From positions 2,790,001-2,854,000 of the forward strand of contig OZ242051.1 in the NCBI GenBank assembly GCA_965205255.1: a stretch of 64,000 nucleotides of DNA, read 5' to 3'. The position numbers and the translations under genes are program-made. Shown in pieces: positions 1 to 8,877 of this stretch. Source of the DNA: G965205255 sp965205255 (GTDB taxonomy: Bacteria > Pseudomonadota > Gammaproteobacteria > Pseudomonadales > Endozoicomonadaceae). The first letter of the stretch is position 1. Each line of letters opens with the position of its first letter. The notes under the pieces are model-generated. The model was not told the origin of the DNA and did not search any database. It saw nothing but the letters and a program-made list of their open reading frames with translations.

Positions 1-283
1 ACAGTGCCAGTAATGCTTTGGGCATCAGCTCGACAAAACGGTTATAACTGACCAGTGTTGGAAAAAGATGCAGGTAGTGGCGCCTTATGGATTTAAGATG
101 AAAATCTTTGAAGCAGCGATAGCCCGAGCGATGAAACTGTACAACAATCGTCATGATTTCGCTCAAGCTGAGCCGGCACGCACGAATCCGGTGTTTGCAG
201 TCAGATTCGAGTAAAAACTTGTTGAGTTCTGGCTCAAAGGACTGGCAAAAGTCATCCATATCACAGAAAATACGAGTTAGCAT
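1..283 (-). CDS. IS982 family transposase, N-terminal fragment (cut by window edge)
   Basis: The reading frame starts at ATG 281-283 on the minus strand and is open to base 1, giving 94 codons. The N-terminus reads MLTRIFCDMDDFCQSF, followed by LSLSEIMTIVVQFHRSGYR and LVSYNRFVELMP. These are the hallmark N-terminal motifs of IS982-family transposases (an FCxxDDFC start, an SEIMT segment, an SYNRFVELMP segment). The family moves DNA with a DDE-type nuclease whose catalytic residues lie further downstream, outside this window, so activity cannot be judged. A 12-bp inverted repeat sits directly before the start codon and could limit translation. Confidence 0.85.
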   Translation of the reverse strand, partial: MLTRIFCDMDDFCQSFEPELNKFLLESDCKHRIRACRLSLSEIMTIVVQFHRSGYRCFKDFHLKSIRRHYLHLFPTLVSYNRFVELMPKALLAL

Positions 284-337
284 ATCACTTCCATGTTTTG
301 TATTGTCTTGAGAAACCATACTATGCATGGAAGTGAT
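284..337 (-). repeat. 12-bp inverted repeat in the transposase leader
   Basis: ATCACTTCCATG (284-295) and CATGGAAGTGAT (326-337) are perfect reverse complements separated by 30 bases. The structure abuts the transposase start codon, so in the mRNA it would form a hairpin over the translation start region. Leader hairpins that reduce transposase expression are known in several insertion sequences; that role here is inference. Confidence 0.7.
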
Positions 338-405
338 TGCTTTTAAAAGACTTCTTACGTCGAGCTGAGGTTATCTAGAAGAAAGTCTTATTTTGCAACA
401 GAGCC

Positions 406-837
406 CTCCCTTTGAAGTCACCAGTTTTTTAAGTTCAAAGCCTAGAGTTGTAGTACTGTTTCATGGAGAATAAAGGCATCTGCACAAACGAGAGTCTCAG
501 CTTTTAGGTGAGATTTAAGGCAAGGCTGCATAGCTACTGTTGCTAGGTTCTCCAGTATTTTTCACGGTGTCCAACCTGTTGGTCATAAACCACAGTACCG
601 GAATGTACTGCACTTTTTTGCTAGTGCATTCTCGAGCTTTCGTGCCAGACGTATTACTACCTTCAAATATTGCGCCTTTCAATATTCAAGAGGAATATAG
701 TCTGGTTTGTGTATGAAATTTTATTTACAGTGTCTTCCATGGGTTATTTTCTGTTCGTGTTATTGAACTAACAGATAACACTCATGGAAGCCAACGAGTG
801 AAAAACTGTCCGAAGTATTGCTTTAATAGCAAGCTAT
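406..837. other. Non-coding stretch with one long imperfect hairpin
   Basis: I see no credible gene between the insertion sequence and lutC. An imperfect inverted repeat spans 734-790: arms CTTCCATG and CATGGAAG, extended inward by GTTAT...CTGTT against AACAGATAAC. It lies downstream of lutC and could act as a transcription end point, but it lacks a clear T-run. The rest is unremarkable AT-rich sequence. Confidence 0.5.
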
Positions 838-878
838 AAAACCTGTTTATAACAGTAGTTAGAAACAGGTTTTGGTAT
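838..878. repeat. Dispersed palindromic element, hairpin form, overlapping the lutC 3' end
   Basis: AAACCTGTTT (838-847) pairs with AAACAGGTTT (863-872), and the right end continues as GGTTTTGGTAT. The same terminal motif recurs at 21689, 25286, 26984, 38052, 44515, 47263 and between the array units. The lutC stop codon (859-861) and its last five sense codons lie inside this element. Confidence 0.75.
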
Positions 879-1503
879 CATTGATCAAAATAACATGCAG
901 CTTCTGAGGGCCATGTATGCCAAGCAGTAGTGTTTGTTCTATGTCTGCTGTTCTTGATGGACCGGTAATAAAATTAATAGTTCGGGGAATACCATGGTTT
1001 TTGTTAATGAGCTGCCACGCATCCTCATAGCATGGTACTATGTCGTGTGTATTTACAATAGCAATATTAACTTTTGTTAAAAAATTAAAGCTGGTGGGTG
1101 TCTTTGGTGATGATAAACAAACCAAAGTGCCTGTTTCTGCGACAGCATACGTTGCATTTGTAATAGCAACTTTTTTTTCATCAGTTGTTAGCTTGCTACA
1201 ATATTCACGTTTCCATGAAAGGTTATGTTCGTTTAATACAGGGCAAAGCAATATAGGGTAGTCACACTTAATATCGTTTAAAAAATTTTCAACGGCTAGA
1301 GGGATATTTTTTATGGATGAGACTATATCATAAGTGGCGGAAGCTTTAGTTAATTTTTCAATGAATAGCTTATTTCGTTGATCTTTTGAGCGCTGGGTAA
1401 ACGCTGGAATAATGGGCTTTAATTGATCAGGAGCTACTGTAGTTTGATGAATTTTTGTCTTTTTCTGTCTGATGTTCGCTAAAATTTCATCACGTGCAGT
1501 CAT
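859..1503 (-). CDS. lutC: Lactate utilization protein LutC (LUD domain)
   Basis: The 214-residue product belongs to the LutC/YkgG family, the smallest subunit of the iron-sulfur L-lactate oxidation complex LutABC that converts L-lactate to pyruvate in the cytoplasm. Family-typical segments are the AVAETGTLV stretch near residues 120-128 and GPSRTADIEQTLLLGIHGP near the C-terminus. The ATG is preceded by AAGGAG at good spacing and overlaps the lutB stop as ATGA, so translation is probably coupled. The final residues TKTCF and the stop are encoded by the end of a dispersed palindromic repeat, so the natural C-terminus has been replaced or extended. The core domain is complete, so function is probably kept. 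Confidence 0.93.
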   Translation of the reverse strand: MTARDEILANIRQKKTKIHQTTVAPDQLKPIIPAFTQRSKDQRNKLFIEKLTKASATYDIVSSIKNIPLAVENFLNDIKCDYPILLCPVLNEHNLSWKREYCSKLTTDEKKVAITNATYAVAETGTLVCLSSPKTPTSFNFLTKVNIAIVNTHDIVPCYEDAWQLINKNHGIPRTINFITGPSRTADIEQTLLLGIHGPQKLHVILINDTKTCF

Positions 1504-2936
1504 TTTTTTACTCCTTTTAATTGCTGCTTATTTGCTTTCCATAACGCTTGAAAACTCTTTTTTTGTGGTGCTGGCATGTAGCGATAAGTTGTCCATGCTT
1601 TGGTTAAGGGTAAAAACTTCAGATAACCTTTTTTTCCGGCCAGTGTATGCAAAACCCAAATGAGCATATTTATTGACCAGCGATAAAGTATTGGTTTGGT
1701 GGCAAAAAAAGCCCATAGACTGATGAATAAACGTGTTTTCTCTGGTGTAACCTTTTGCTCGTACGCTTCTTCTTTTAGCTGTCTCATCATGTCAGGCAAA
1801 GGTATTTTCACAGGGCACACCTCTTCACACCGGCCACAGGATGTTGATGCTTCAGGCAAAAGGTCGGTGTTGTGTAATCCAGCAAGATTCGGTGTTAATA
1901 CGGCTCCCATCGGTCCGGGGTATACCCATCCATAGGTTTTTCCTCCTACCGCTGAATACACAGGACAATGGTTCATGCACGCACCGCAGCGAATGCAACG
2001 TAGCATACTTTGATAATTTGTCCCCAGCATATCCGAGCGACCATTATCGACTAATATCACATGAAAATCTCGGGGACCTTCTATATCATTTGATCGTCTT
2101 GCGCCAGTTGTAAACGTTGTATATGAGGTAATTTCCTGACCGATAGCTGAGCGTGCCAACAAACGAAGTACGGTCATTGCATCATTCATGGTGGGTACAA
2201 CTTTTTCAATACCAGCCACAACAATGTGAGTAGCAGGCAGCGTTTGAGTTAAATCGCCATTGCCTTCATTGGTAACCATCATAACTGTACCGCTTTCAGC
2301 AATCAGACAATTTGCCCCTGTAATGCCTGCATCTGCATTAATAAACTTTTCACGTAATATTTGTCGGGCTTCTAAAAGTAACGATTCCGGCTGTGTGAGT
2401 GATCGGTTTTTATCAGGTAATGAGTGCTGTTTTTTAAAATCTTTTGCCATCTGTTCTTTCAAAATATGAATGGCAGGTGTTACAATATGGCTAGGTTGAT
2501 CATTGCGAATTTGAAGAATATATTCGCCAAGGTCGGTTTCAGTAATATGAATCTTTTTCTGCTCAAGATAGCTATTTAGTCCGATTTCTTCAGTTAGCAT
2601 TGATTTGCTTTTTACGACGTTGGAAATATTTTTTCTCTGGCAAAGACTTGCAATAATTTTATTGGCTTCATTAGCATTACGTGCCCAGTGTACTTTACCA
2701 CCTTGGTTTATGACATTTTGTTCAAATTGTGTTAGATAAATATCCAGATTTTCAAGTGTGTGATTTTTAACATCATGGGCACGGTCGCGCATTGCATCAA
2801 ATTCTGGTAAATGCTCAATCGACTCTCTTCGTCCTTTAACAAAGCCAGATTTTAGCTTGATTAATGCCTGTTGCAAGTTGTCGTCTTTTAGTGCATCTTG
2901 CGATTTGATCTTGAAATGCTGACTACTGACTTCCAT
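1500..2936 (-). CDS. lutB: Lactate utilization iron-sulfur protein LutB
   Basis: LutB is the central iron-sulfur subunit of the LutABC lactate oxidation complex. The product has an N-terminal LUD domain (segments KSKSMLTEEIG, ETDLGEYI and GITGANCLIAESGTV), then two ferredoxin-type cluster motifs, CIRCGACMNHCP starting at about residue 314 and CGRCEEVCP, typically binding two 4Fe-4S clusters. The C-terminal DUF3390-like tail is present. I chose ATG 2934-2936 because it matches the N-terminus of E. coli YkgF and gives a 14-base overlap with lutA. An upstream in-frame ATG at 2973-2975 would add 13 residues, but its AGG is only two bases away. The gene sits in the order lutA-lutB-lutC, downstream of the deoxysugar genes that would generate lactate. 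Confidence 0.94.
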   Translation of the reverse strand: MEVSSQHFKIKSQDALKDDNLQQALIKLKSGFVKGRRESIEHLPEFDAMRDRAHDVKNHTLENLDIYLTQFEQNVINQGGKVHWARNANEANKIIASLCQRKNISNVVKSKSMLTEEIGLNSYLEQKKIHITETDLGEYILQIRNDQPSHIVTPAIHILKEQMAKDFKKQHSLPDKNRSLTQPESLLLEARQILREKFINADAGITGANCLIAESGTVMMVTNEGNGDLTQTLPATHIVVAGIEKVVPTMNDAMTVLRLLARSAIGQEITSYTTFTTGARRSNDIEGPRDFHVILVDNGRSDMLGTNYQSMLRCIRCGACMNHCPVYSAVGGKTYGWVYPGPMGAVLTPNLAGLHNTDLLPEASTSCGRCEEVCPVKIPLPDMMRQLKEEAYEQKVTPEKTRLFISLWAFFATKPILYRWSINMLIWVLHTLAGKKGYLKFLPLTKAWTTYRYMPAPQKKSFQALWKANKQQLKGVKK

Positions 2937-3690
2937 AAGATGATTCGCTCTCGCCAATACCGGGTTGTTCACCATAACCTGCTAAAATTTCTGCAATATG
3001 CAGGGCCTTAACCCTGTTGCCATGTTGTTTTTGTAATTTTCCAATAATATTCATTAAACACCCTAAATCTGCTGATGTTAAAATCTCAGCACCAGTGTTA
3101 ACTATATTTCTCACTTTATCATTAGTCATTTTGTTGGAAATTTGTGGAAATTTTATGCAAAAGGCACCTCCAAATCCGCAGCATGTATCAGCATCTTCCA
3201 AAGGGATGGTTTCTAGCCCTTTGACCTGATTCAGAAGGTTTTGAGATTGATCGGTCAAGCCAGACTCCCGCAATGAGGAACAGGATGAATGATAGGTAAC
3301 TTTACGGTTTAACTGGGCAGAAATTTTCAGATGACATATGTCATTTAAGAATCGAATAAGCTCATAAGTACGTGCGGCCAGTTGCTGCGCTTTTTCGGCA
3401 AACTTTTTGTCATCTTTAAGCAACTTGGGATAATGTTTGTGTAACATTCCTGCGCAAGAACCAGAGGGCACCACAATATAGTCGAATGACTCAAACTGTC
3501 GGATAACTTGTCGGGCTAACTTTTGTGCGATTTTTTTTGCGCCACAGTTGTAAGCAGGCTGTCCGCAACATGTTTGTTTTGGAGGAATAATTACCGTACA
3601 GTTTGCTTTTTTGAGTAGTTTAACTGATGAAAAACCTGCTTGTGGACGCATAATATCCACAAGGCATGTAATAAATAACCCTACTTTCAT
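2923..3690 (-). CDS. lutA: Lactate utilization protein LutA (CCG-domain iron-sulfur protein)
   Basis: LutA is the CCG-domain subunit of the L-lactate oxidation complex. Two cysteine-rich CCG motifs are visible: CCGQPAYNCG from residue 41 and CCGFGGAFC in the second half, the arrangement known from LutA/YkgE and the heterodisulfide reductase family, where they hold an iron-sulfur cofactor. Length is 255 residues, normal for the family. Start ATG 3688-3690 gives MKVGLFITCL, the conserved family N-terminus; the longer frame begins with TTG at 3705 and adds five unconserved residues. The gene follows the permease by about 20 bases and overlaps lutB, so it belongs to the same leftward operon. Confidence 0.93.
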   Translation of the reverse strand: MKVGLFITCLVDIMRPQAGFSSVKLLKKANCTVIIPPKQTCCGQPAYNCGAKKIAQKLARQVIRQFESFDYIVVPSGSCAGMLHKHYPKLLKDDKKFAEKAQQLAARTYELIRFLNDICHLKISAQLNRKVTYHSSCSSLRESGLTDQSQNLLNQVKGLETIPLEDADTCCGFGGAFCIKFPQISNKMTNDKVRNIVNTGAEILTSADLGCLMNIIGKLQKQHGNRVKALHIAEILAGYGEQPGIGESESSYGSQ

Positions 3691-3710
3691 CGTTGTATAT
3701 TCCAAATGGT

Positions 3711-4970
3711 TTAACCGTACCGTTCTTTTTCAATGGCGCGTAATGTTTTTCCCTGTGTATCAGGAATCAGAAAAAGCCCAACAAGTGTACTGATGATTAA
3801 AAATATTACCATAATTAAGCCGGATATTTTAAACCCTACTTTTTCCATCATCAAAGGCACGACCAAAGAGATCAGCCCTACACCTAGTCTTGCGATACAA
3901 AACATAAAGCCTTGTGCCTGAGCACGGTATCGAGTGTGAAACAGTTCTCCGGCGAAAAGGGCGTAAAAAGCCTGAGCACCAAAACCTGCAGCTATTCCCC
4001 ATAAAATCACAAAGAGTAAAATGGCTGATATATGCATATTCATGAGTGAAAGTATAAGCCAGGCAATAATATTTAACATGCTACCTATACAAAAGAGTCG
4101 CTTTCTATTTACTTTATCGCCGTATTTTATAAAAACTGCATAGGTAGAAGTAACCGTCAGGAGCCAGAGAATACCCTGAAAAAGATTTGCGTTTGCCTCA
4201 CTTATTCCACCTACACTTTGATAAATAAACGGCATAAAAAAACCCATGGTGCCAGCAACCAGATTCCAGAAGAAATAAATACCGATAAGCAGAATAAGAG
4301 GCTTTATATTACTTTTTGTTGTGAGCATCTCCCACAGAGGTATTGTGGCAATGCCAGAAACCTTCTTTTTTATAGATAACTGTTTTTCTTCTTCCCATAT
4401 TTTTGATTCCCGTAATTTTTGTTGCATAACCCATGTAATTAGAGCTACCACAAAAAGTTGTCCGAAAATGATCCGGCTTCCAAGTAGTCCCAAGGGTGCC
4501 AATAAATAAGACAAAAGAAGTGTAATGACAGGACCAAGTGACCAAGCAAACTGTGTCCATCCAACGTTTGCAGCCCGCTTATGACTAGGTGCTTCTTCTG
4601 CAATATAAGTCCATGCGGCAGGTATTAATGCGCCTACGGCGATACCGACAATAATATAACCGGCCAACAAGAGTGCGAAAGAATTTGCGAAGATAATAAA
4701 TAACATACCAAGCATATAAACAAGCAGATCATATTTATAAATAAACTTTCTGCCAAACATATCAATTAGATAACCGCTAATCAATGCGCCCAGTGCAGCA
4801 CCAAACCCATTGGCACTAACTGCACCTAATAAACCAGTCCAGATACTTGTCAGACCAAGATATTTTACCCAAAGACTTAAACCGCCAGCACCTGCAACGA
4901 TAGCTCCTGCTTCCAAGTAATTTGATGCAGCAACAGTCACTGTTGATCTAATCATACTTTTATTACTCAT
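3711..4970 (-). CDS. MFS transporter, sugar-porter-like (probable deoxysugar permease)
   Basis: The 419-residue protein is hydrophobic throughout, with about 12 predicted membrane segments. It shows the MFS signature GYLIDMFGRKFIYK between helices 2 and 3 (the G-x-L-x-D-x-x-G-R-K/R loop) and a second conserved loop GDKVNRKRL after the central cytoplasmic region. The basic segment with WEEEKQLSIKKK around residues 195-205 is the usual central loop. It is closest in style to proton-coupled sugar or metabolite porters. Its place between rhamnose isomerase and lutA suggests uptake of L-rhamnose, a related deoxysugar or lactate, but the substrate cannot be read from sequence. It starts 101 bases after the isomerase, and a weak secondary promoter in that gap is possible. 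Confidence 0.85.
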   Translation of the reverse strand: MSNKSMIRSTVTVAASNYLEAGAIVAGAGGLSLWVKYLGLTSIWTGLLGAVSANGFGAALGALISGYLIDMFGRKFIYKYDLLVYMLGMLFIIFANSFALLLAGYIIVGIAVGALIPAAWTYIAEEAPSHKRAANVGWTQFAWSLGPVITLLLSYLLAPLGLLGSRIIFGQLFVVALITWVMQQKLRESKIWEEEKQLSIKKKVSGIATIPLWEMLTTKSNIKPLILLIGIYFFWNLVAGTMGFFMPFIYQSVGGISEANANLFQGILWLLTVTSTYAVFIKYGDKVNRKRLFCIGSMLNIIAWLILSLMNMHISAILLFVILWGIAAGFGAQAFYALFAGELFHTRYRAQAQGFMFCIARLGVGLISLVVPLMMEKVGFKISGLIMVIFLIISTLVGLFLIPDTQGKTLRAIEKERYG

Positions 4971-5071
4971 ACATCTGATGCCTTTAAAGTGTAGGTTTAT
5001 AAAACGTTGTAAAAAAGCTTCTCCTGAGCAAATTCTCCTGCAAAGGTTTTTATCAAACCTTAAAATATTAA

Positions 5072-6367
5072 CTAAACGATCCCGCTTCCCGAATGCTTAT
5101 TAACAGGGCGCTGGTGGGAAATTTTTTGCCGGTAGTTTCCAGCACGATAAGTTTCAACAAGATCAATAGCACCCCCTTTGTCAAACCTTGCTTTTGCAAG
5201 AATAGGGGTTACATCCGTATTAAAAGCGGTTTTTAAAGTTTCGCCGGCCATGATGGCATCGTTGTTTTCCTGGTAATAATACAAATTATCTCTGTTAATC
5301 AGTAAAGCTTTGGCAAAAGACTGCTGAACACTGTTGGCAGATGTCATCAAGCTTTCAATGGGGTCTGTTATATTATGCGACTGATCTAGCATATAGGAGG
5401 GTTTGTAGTTCTCGAAACAGTTAAGATGCTCTGCATCTACCAGCTCATTGAAAATTAAAAACTGCTGATAAGGATGCTGTGAACCACTATCTAAATCATC
5501 ATCACCATACTTGCTATCGTTGAAATGAAAACCGGCAAGTTTTTGAAACTGAATCAGACGTGAGACAATCATTTCAATATTGACAGAAGGCGCATGATGA
5601 CCAAGATCAACCAAAGATTTTGCTTTGTCACCGAGTTTCTCAGAACAAAGAAAACTTGTACCCCAGTCTTGAATGACGGTGGAGTAAAAAGAAGGTTCTG
5701 CTATTTTATGTTCAATAAACATATGCCAGTCGTCTGGTAATGCATTGTAGATAACTTTTGCGCTGTTTAAATAACGGGATAAAGCGCGTGAAAAATGTTG
5801 TTGACCTGGAAAGTTAGAGCCATCACCGATCCAGACAGTGATGGATTTACTGCCGAGAATTTTTCCGTATTCGATACATTCAATATTGCGTTGAATTGCC
5901 TGTTCTCGGATTGCTTGGTCTGTATTGGTCAGGCTTCCATACTTGTACGAACCAAGTTGGTTTTTCTGATCCTGAAATGTATTGGAATTGACGGAATCAA
6001 ACTTAAGGTTTAAAGAATCAGCAAACTGTCGTAGTTCTGTGAAATCATCTACTGTATCCCATGGAAAATGTGGAGATACTTTATCTGTGCACTGTGTAAG
6101 TTGATTGATGACTGCACAATCTTCCAGCTTTTCAACTATGTTTTTGGGTTCTGAAATACCTGGAAAGCGTGCAAAACGTGTGCCACCTGTGCCAACGCCC
6201 CAGCTAGGCAGAGCAATTGAAAAAGATTTAACTTTTTTCAGAATCTGATTAATATCAATGTTTTTCTCTGCCAGTTGTTCTCCCAGAGTTTCGTAACGAT
6301 GGTTCAGTTTATCCAGTTTTTTCTGATTTTGCTCATGAATAAATGTCTGATGATAAATTTTAGTCAT
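5072..6367 (-). CDS. rhaI: L-rhamnose isomerase (RhaI type)
   Basis: The 431-residue product matches the RhaI-type sugar isomerase found in rhizobia and pseudomonads, a metal-dependent TIM-barrel enzyme that converts L-rhamnose to L-rhamnulose. It is distinct from E. coli RhaA. Recognisable segments are FSIALPSWGVGTGGTRFARFPG near residues 50-70, TVWIGDGSNFPGQQ in the middle, the LVDLGHHAPSVNIE strand and FHFNDSKYGDDDLDSGS, which carries candidate metal ligands. An upstream CGGAG precedes ATG 6365-6367. It lies 48 bases after the aldolase/dehydrogenase gene and is co-oriented with it. A broader 6-deoxyhexose substrate range is possible. Confidence 0.9.
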   Translation of the reverse strand: MTKIYHQTFIHEQNQKKLDKLNHRYETLGEQLAEKNIDINQILKKVKSFSIALPSWGVGTGGTRFARFPGISEPKNIVEKLEDCAVINQLTQCTDKVSPHFPWDTVDDFTELRQFADSLNLKFDSVNSNTFQDQKNQLGSYKYGSLTNTDQAIREQAIQRNIECIEYGKILGSKSITVWIGDGSNFPGQQHFSRALSRYLNSAKVIYNALPDDWHMFIEHKIAEPSFYSTVIQDWGTSFLCSEKLGDKAKSLVDLGHHAPSVNIEMIVSRLIQFQKLAGFHFNDSKYGDDDLDSGSQHPYQQFLIFNELVDAEHLNCFENYKPSYMLDQSHNITDPIESLMTSANSVQQSFAKALLINRDNLYYYQENNDAIMAGETLKTAFNTDVTPILAKARFDKGGAIDLVETYRAGNYRQKISHQRPVNKHSGSGIV

Positions 6368-6415
6368 TTAATTTAACTCCGTATTGCCCTAGCTGAAAGT
6401 AGTATTGATTAACTT

Positions 6416-8518
6416 TTATCGGGAAAAAGAAGGTGGATGACCTGCATCAACATTGATAATATTGCCGGTAGACTTGGCTGACAGATTTGATGCCAGAAAA
6501 AATACGGCTTCAGCAATGTCTTCGGGAAAAACATTTAGCTTGAGCAGGCTACGTTGTTTATAGTGCTCTTCAAGCTCATCATTATTAAGTTTGTGGGCCG
6601 AGGCTCTTTCTTCTCGCCATTTTCCGGTCCAGATTTTTGATCCTCGCAGTACTGCATCCGGGTTAACTACGTTACAGCGTATACCGTATGGTGCACCTTC
6701 CAGCGCTACTACTCTTGCCAGTTGAATTTCAGCCGCTTTTGCAGTGCAGTAAGCCGAAGCATTGGGAGATGCAACCAGCCCGTTTTTGCTGCTGACAAAT
6801 ACAATGCTACCTTGAGTACCTTGAGTTTTTAGTAGCTTGAAGCCTTCCCGCATAGTGAGAAAATAGCCAGTATTGAGAATATCCATATTCTTGTTCCAAA
6901 TCTCGAGCGTTGTATCTTCAATGGAAGCAGAACTGGCAATGCCTGCATTACACACAAGCGTGTCTATACCTCCAAACTCTCTTGCTGTATAGGCGAAAGC
7001 ATTAATCACTTCCTGTTCTTTTGTTACATCGCACACCACCGTGCGCACGACATCCGGGCTAAATTGTCTGCTAAATATTTTCGCTGTTTCTAATAGAGCT
7101 GTTTCATCAATATCAGCTAGCATGACACAGGCTTTTTCTTGCAAGAAGCGTTTGGCTGTCGCTTTTCCTATACCTCCAGCTCCACCAGTGATAAAGACAA
7201 CTTTGCCAGAAAATTCTTTGGGTTTTGGCATGCGTTGAAGCTTGGCTTCTTCTAGTAACCAGTATTCAATATTAAAAGCCTCCTGTTCACTCAGTCCCTG
7301 ATAAACTCCTGAGCCATCGGCTTCACGCATAACATTAATAGCATTTACATAAAATTCACCGGCAATACGAGCGGTTGCTTTATCTCTTGCAAATGTAATC
7401 ATTCCCACTCCGGGAACCAAATAAACAACAGCGTTTGAATCTCTGATAGCAGGAGAGTTATGTTGCTTGCAACGGTGGTAATAGCCTTCATAGTCTTGCC
7501 GGTAAGTGTTGAGTTGTGTATCAAGCTCTTTGGCGCAGCTTTTGAGTTCTTTCTCAATGTCATTTGTATCAGGGTTAAACTGAATCACCAGTGGTCGAAT
7601 TTTGGTTCGTAAGAAATGGTCAGGGCAAGAGGTGCCGAGTGCCGACATATCATTTAAATTATTAGAGTTAACAAATGCCATAACATCATCGCTATCATTA
7701 AAATGTCCGGCTTTAGGTTGCGAACCGGTAATCTTTCCCCTGATTAAAGGCATAAGATGTGAAGCAATGTTTTGGCGTTGCTCTTTGGATAAAAGGTTGT
7801 CGTAACGCAGTCCACCAAAGGCGGGTTTGCGATTGTTTTTTTTAAGCCAGTCAGTAGCTTGCTGAATGGTTTGCAATGTGTTTTTGTAGCATGCTTTAGA
7901 GGTTTTTCCCCAAGTTAATAACCCATGTCCTTCAAGGACCACGCCTCTTAAGTGAGGCTGCTCCATAGCAAGTTTTCCGATTTGCAAACCCAGTTCAAAT
8001 CCGGGGCGCAGCCAAGGATACCAGCCAATTTCTCCATTAAATACTATTTCGGTCAATGTTTTGCTCGTGGTAGTACAGGCTATAGCGATTACAGCGTCCG
8101 GATGCATATGATCAATATGTTTGTGTGGAACAAATGCATGCAAAGGTGTGTCGATACTTGCAGCACGTTTATTCAGGTTGAAAGTGCAGTGTGGAAGATA
8201 ATTTACCATTTCATCTTCATGCTCAGGCCCTCTGTATAAGGATTTTAATCGCTCTAGTTTTGTCTGGTAAAGTGTGGAAAATCCATCCAGTGTAATAGAG
8301 CCTAAGTCTCCTCCTGACCCTTTTACCCATAGTACTAATTCATTTTTTTTAGTGAGAGGATCTTGCTGTTCAATTTTTACAGAAGTGTTGCCACCACCAT
8401 AGTTGGTAATACGCAGATCAGAACCTAGAAGGTTAGAACGATACAGCAATAACTCCTGCTCAGAGAGTGTATCTGCATGGGTGTCTTGCCATTTATTTGC
8501 AATTTGCACTTCACTCAT
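6416..8518 (-). CDS. rhaD: Bifunctional rhamnulose-1-phosphate aldolase / lactaldehyde dehydrogenase (RhaD-type fusion)
   Basis: This 700-residue fusion has an N-terminal class II aldolase domain (about residues 20-420) and a C-terminal short-chain dehydrogenase domain (about 435-700). The aldolase part shows the zinc-type HAFVPHKHIDHMHPDAV segment and VVLEGHGLLTWG. The dehydrogenase part has the nucleotide-binding TGGAGGIGKATA near residue 450 and the YCTAK catalytic Tyr-x3-Lys near residue 590. In the known pathway the aldolase splits L-rhamnulose-1-phosphate into dihydroxyacetone phosphate and L-lactaldehyde, and the dehydrogenase half oxidises lactaldehyde to lactate. The fusion is a known family, not an annotation error. 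It is the first gene of the leftward operon, and the downstream lutABC would consume the lactate. Confidence 0.92.
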   Translation of the reverse strand: MSEVQIANKWQDTHADTLSEQELLLYRSNLLGSDLRITNYGGGNTSVKIEQQDPLTKKNELVLWVKGSGGDLGSITLDGFSTLYQTKLERLKSLYRGPEHEDEMVNYLPHCTFNLNKRAASIDTPLHAFVPHKHIDHMHPDAVIAIACTTTSKTLTEIVFNGEIGWYPWLRPGFELGLQIGKLAMEQPHLRGVVLEGHGLLTWGKTSKACYKNTLQTIQQATDWLKKNNRKPAFGGLRYDNLLSKEQRQNIASHLMPLIRGKITGSQPKAGHFNDSDDVMAFVNSNNLNDMSALGTSCPDHFLRTKIRPLVIQFNPDTNDIEKELKSCAKELDTQLNTYRQDYEGYYHRCKQHNSPAIRDSNAVVYLVPGVGMITFARDKATARIAGEFYVNAINVMREADGSGVYQGLSEQEAFNIEYWLLEEAKLQRMPKPKEFSGKVVFITGGAGGIGKATAKRFLQEKACVMLADIDETALLETAKIFSRQFSPDVVRTVVCDVTKEQEVINAFAYTAREFGGIDTLVCNAGIASSASIEDTTLEIWNKNMDILNTGYFLTMREGFKLLKTQGTQGSIVFVSSKNGLVASPNASAYCTAKAAEIQLARVVALEGAPYGIRCNVVNPDAVLRGSKIWTGKWREERASAHKLNNDELEEHYKQRSLLKLNVFPEDIAEAVFFLASNLSAKSTGNIINVDAGHPPSFSR

Positions 8519-8877
8519 TTTATTTGCTCGTTGTTTATTAAAGTTGAAAACAATCAGCTATCTGTAAGAATAAATGGCAATAGTATAGTTGTGAGTATGG
8601 TGCAAATCTATGAGACTACTGTTAATTTAATATTTACTGGAGAAATGATATACACATAGTCTCTGTGTTTGATGAAACGGAATTTATTTCAGATAAAATC
8701 TGAACCTGAATAATTAAAACAGGCAGATAAATTCACCGCTTTACGGACATTTCTGAAATGAGTCAGTGAAATTATCTGATTAGGTATACACTTGAAAAAA
8801 AATGCTATAGGTGCAGGTTGGAAAAAGTGTTTAACCGTCTTTTAAGAACATAATATTAAAGTGGTTGTTATGTCACT
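8519..8877. promoter_or_regulatory. Divergent promoter region of the deoxysugar cluster with a candidate operator
   Basis: This 359-base spacer separates the leftward aldolase operon from the rightward kinase gene, so promoters for both should lie here. A dyad TTCAGAT-AAA-ATCTGAA occupies 8688-8704 near the middle and is the best operator candidate. No regulator gene (DeoR, AraC or LacI type) is found in the cluster. I see no confident -35/-10 pair. Confidence 0.45.

Larger units (their letters stand above)
1..405 (-). mobile_element. IS982-type insertion sequence, 5' part only
   Basis: The truncated transposase gene and its leader form the left part of an insertion sequence running off the window start. 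The outer boundary is inferred at about 405, where the minus strand reads GGCTCTGTTGCAAAA, a plausible terminal inverted repeat, just outside the transposase leader. The other end is outside the window, so neither the matching repeat nor a target duplication can be seen. A decayed fragment of the same element lies at 40437-40560. Confidence 0.65.
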
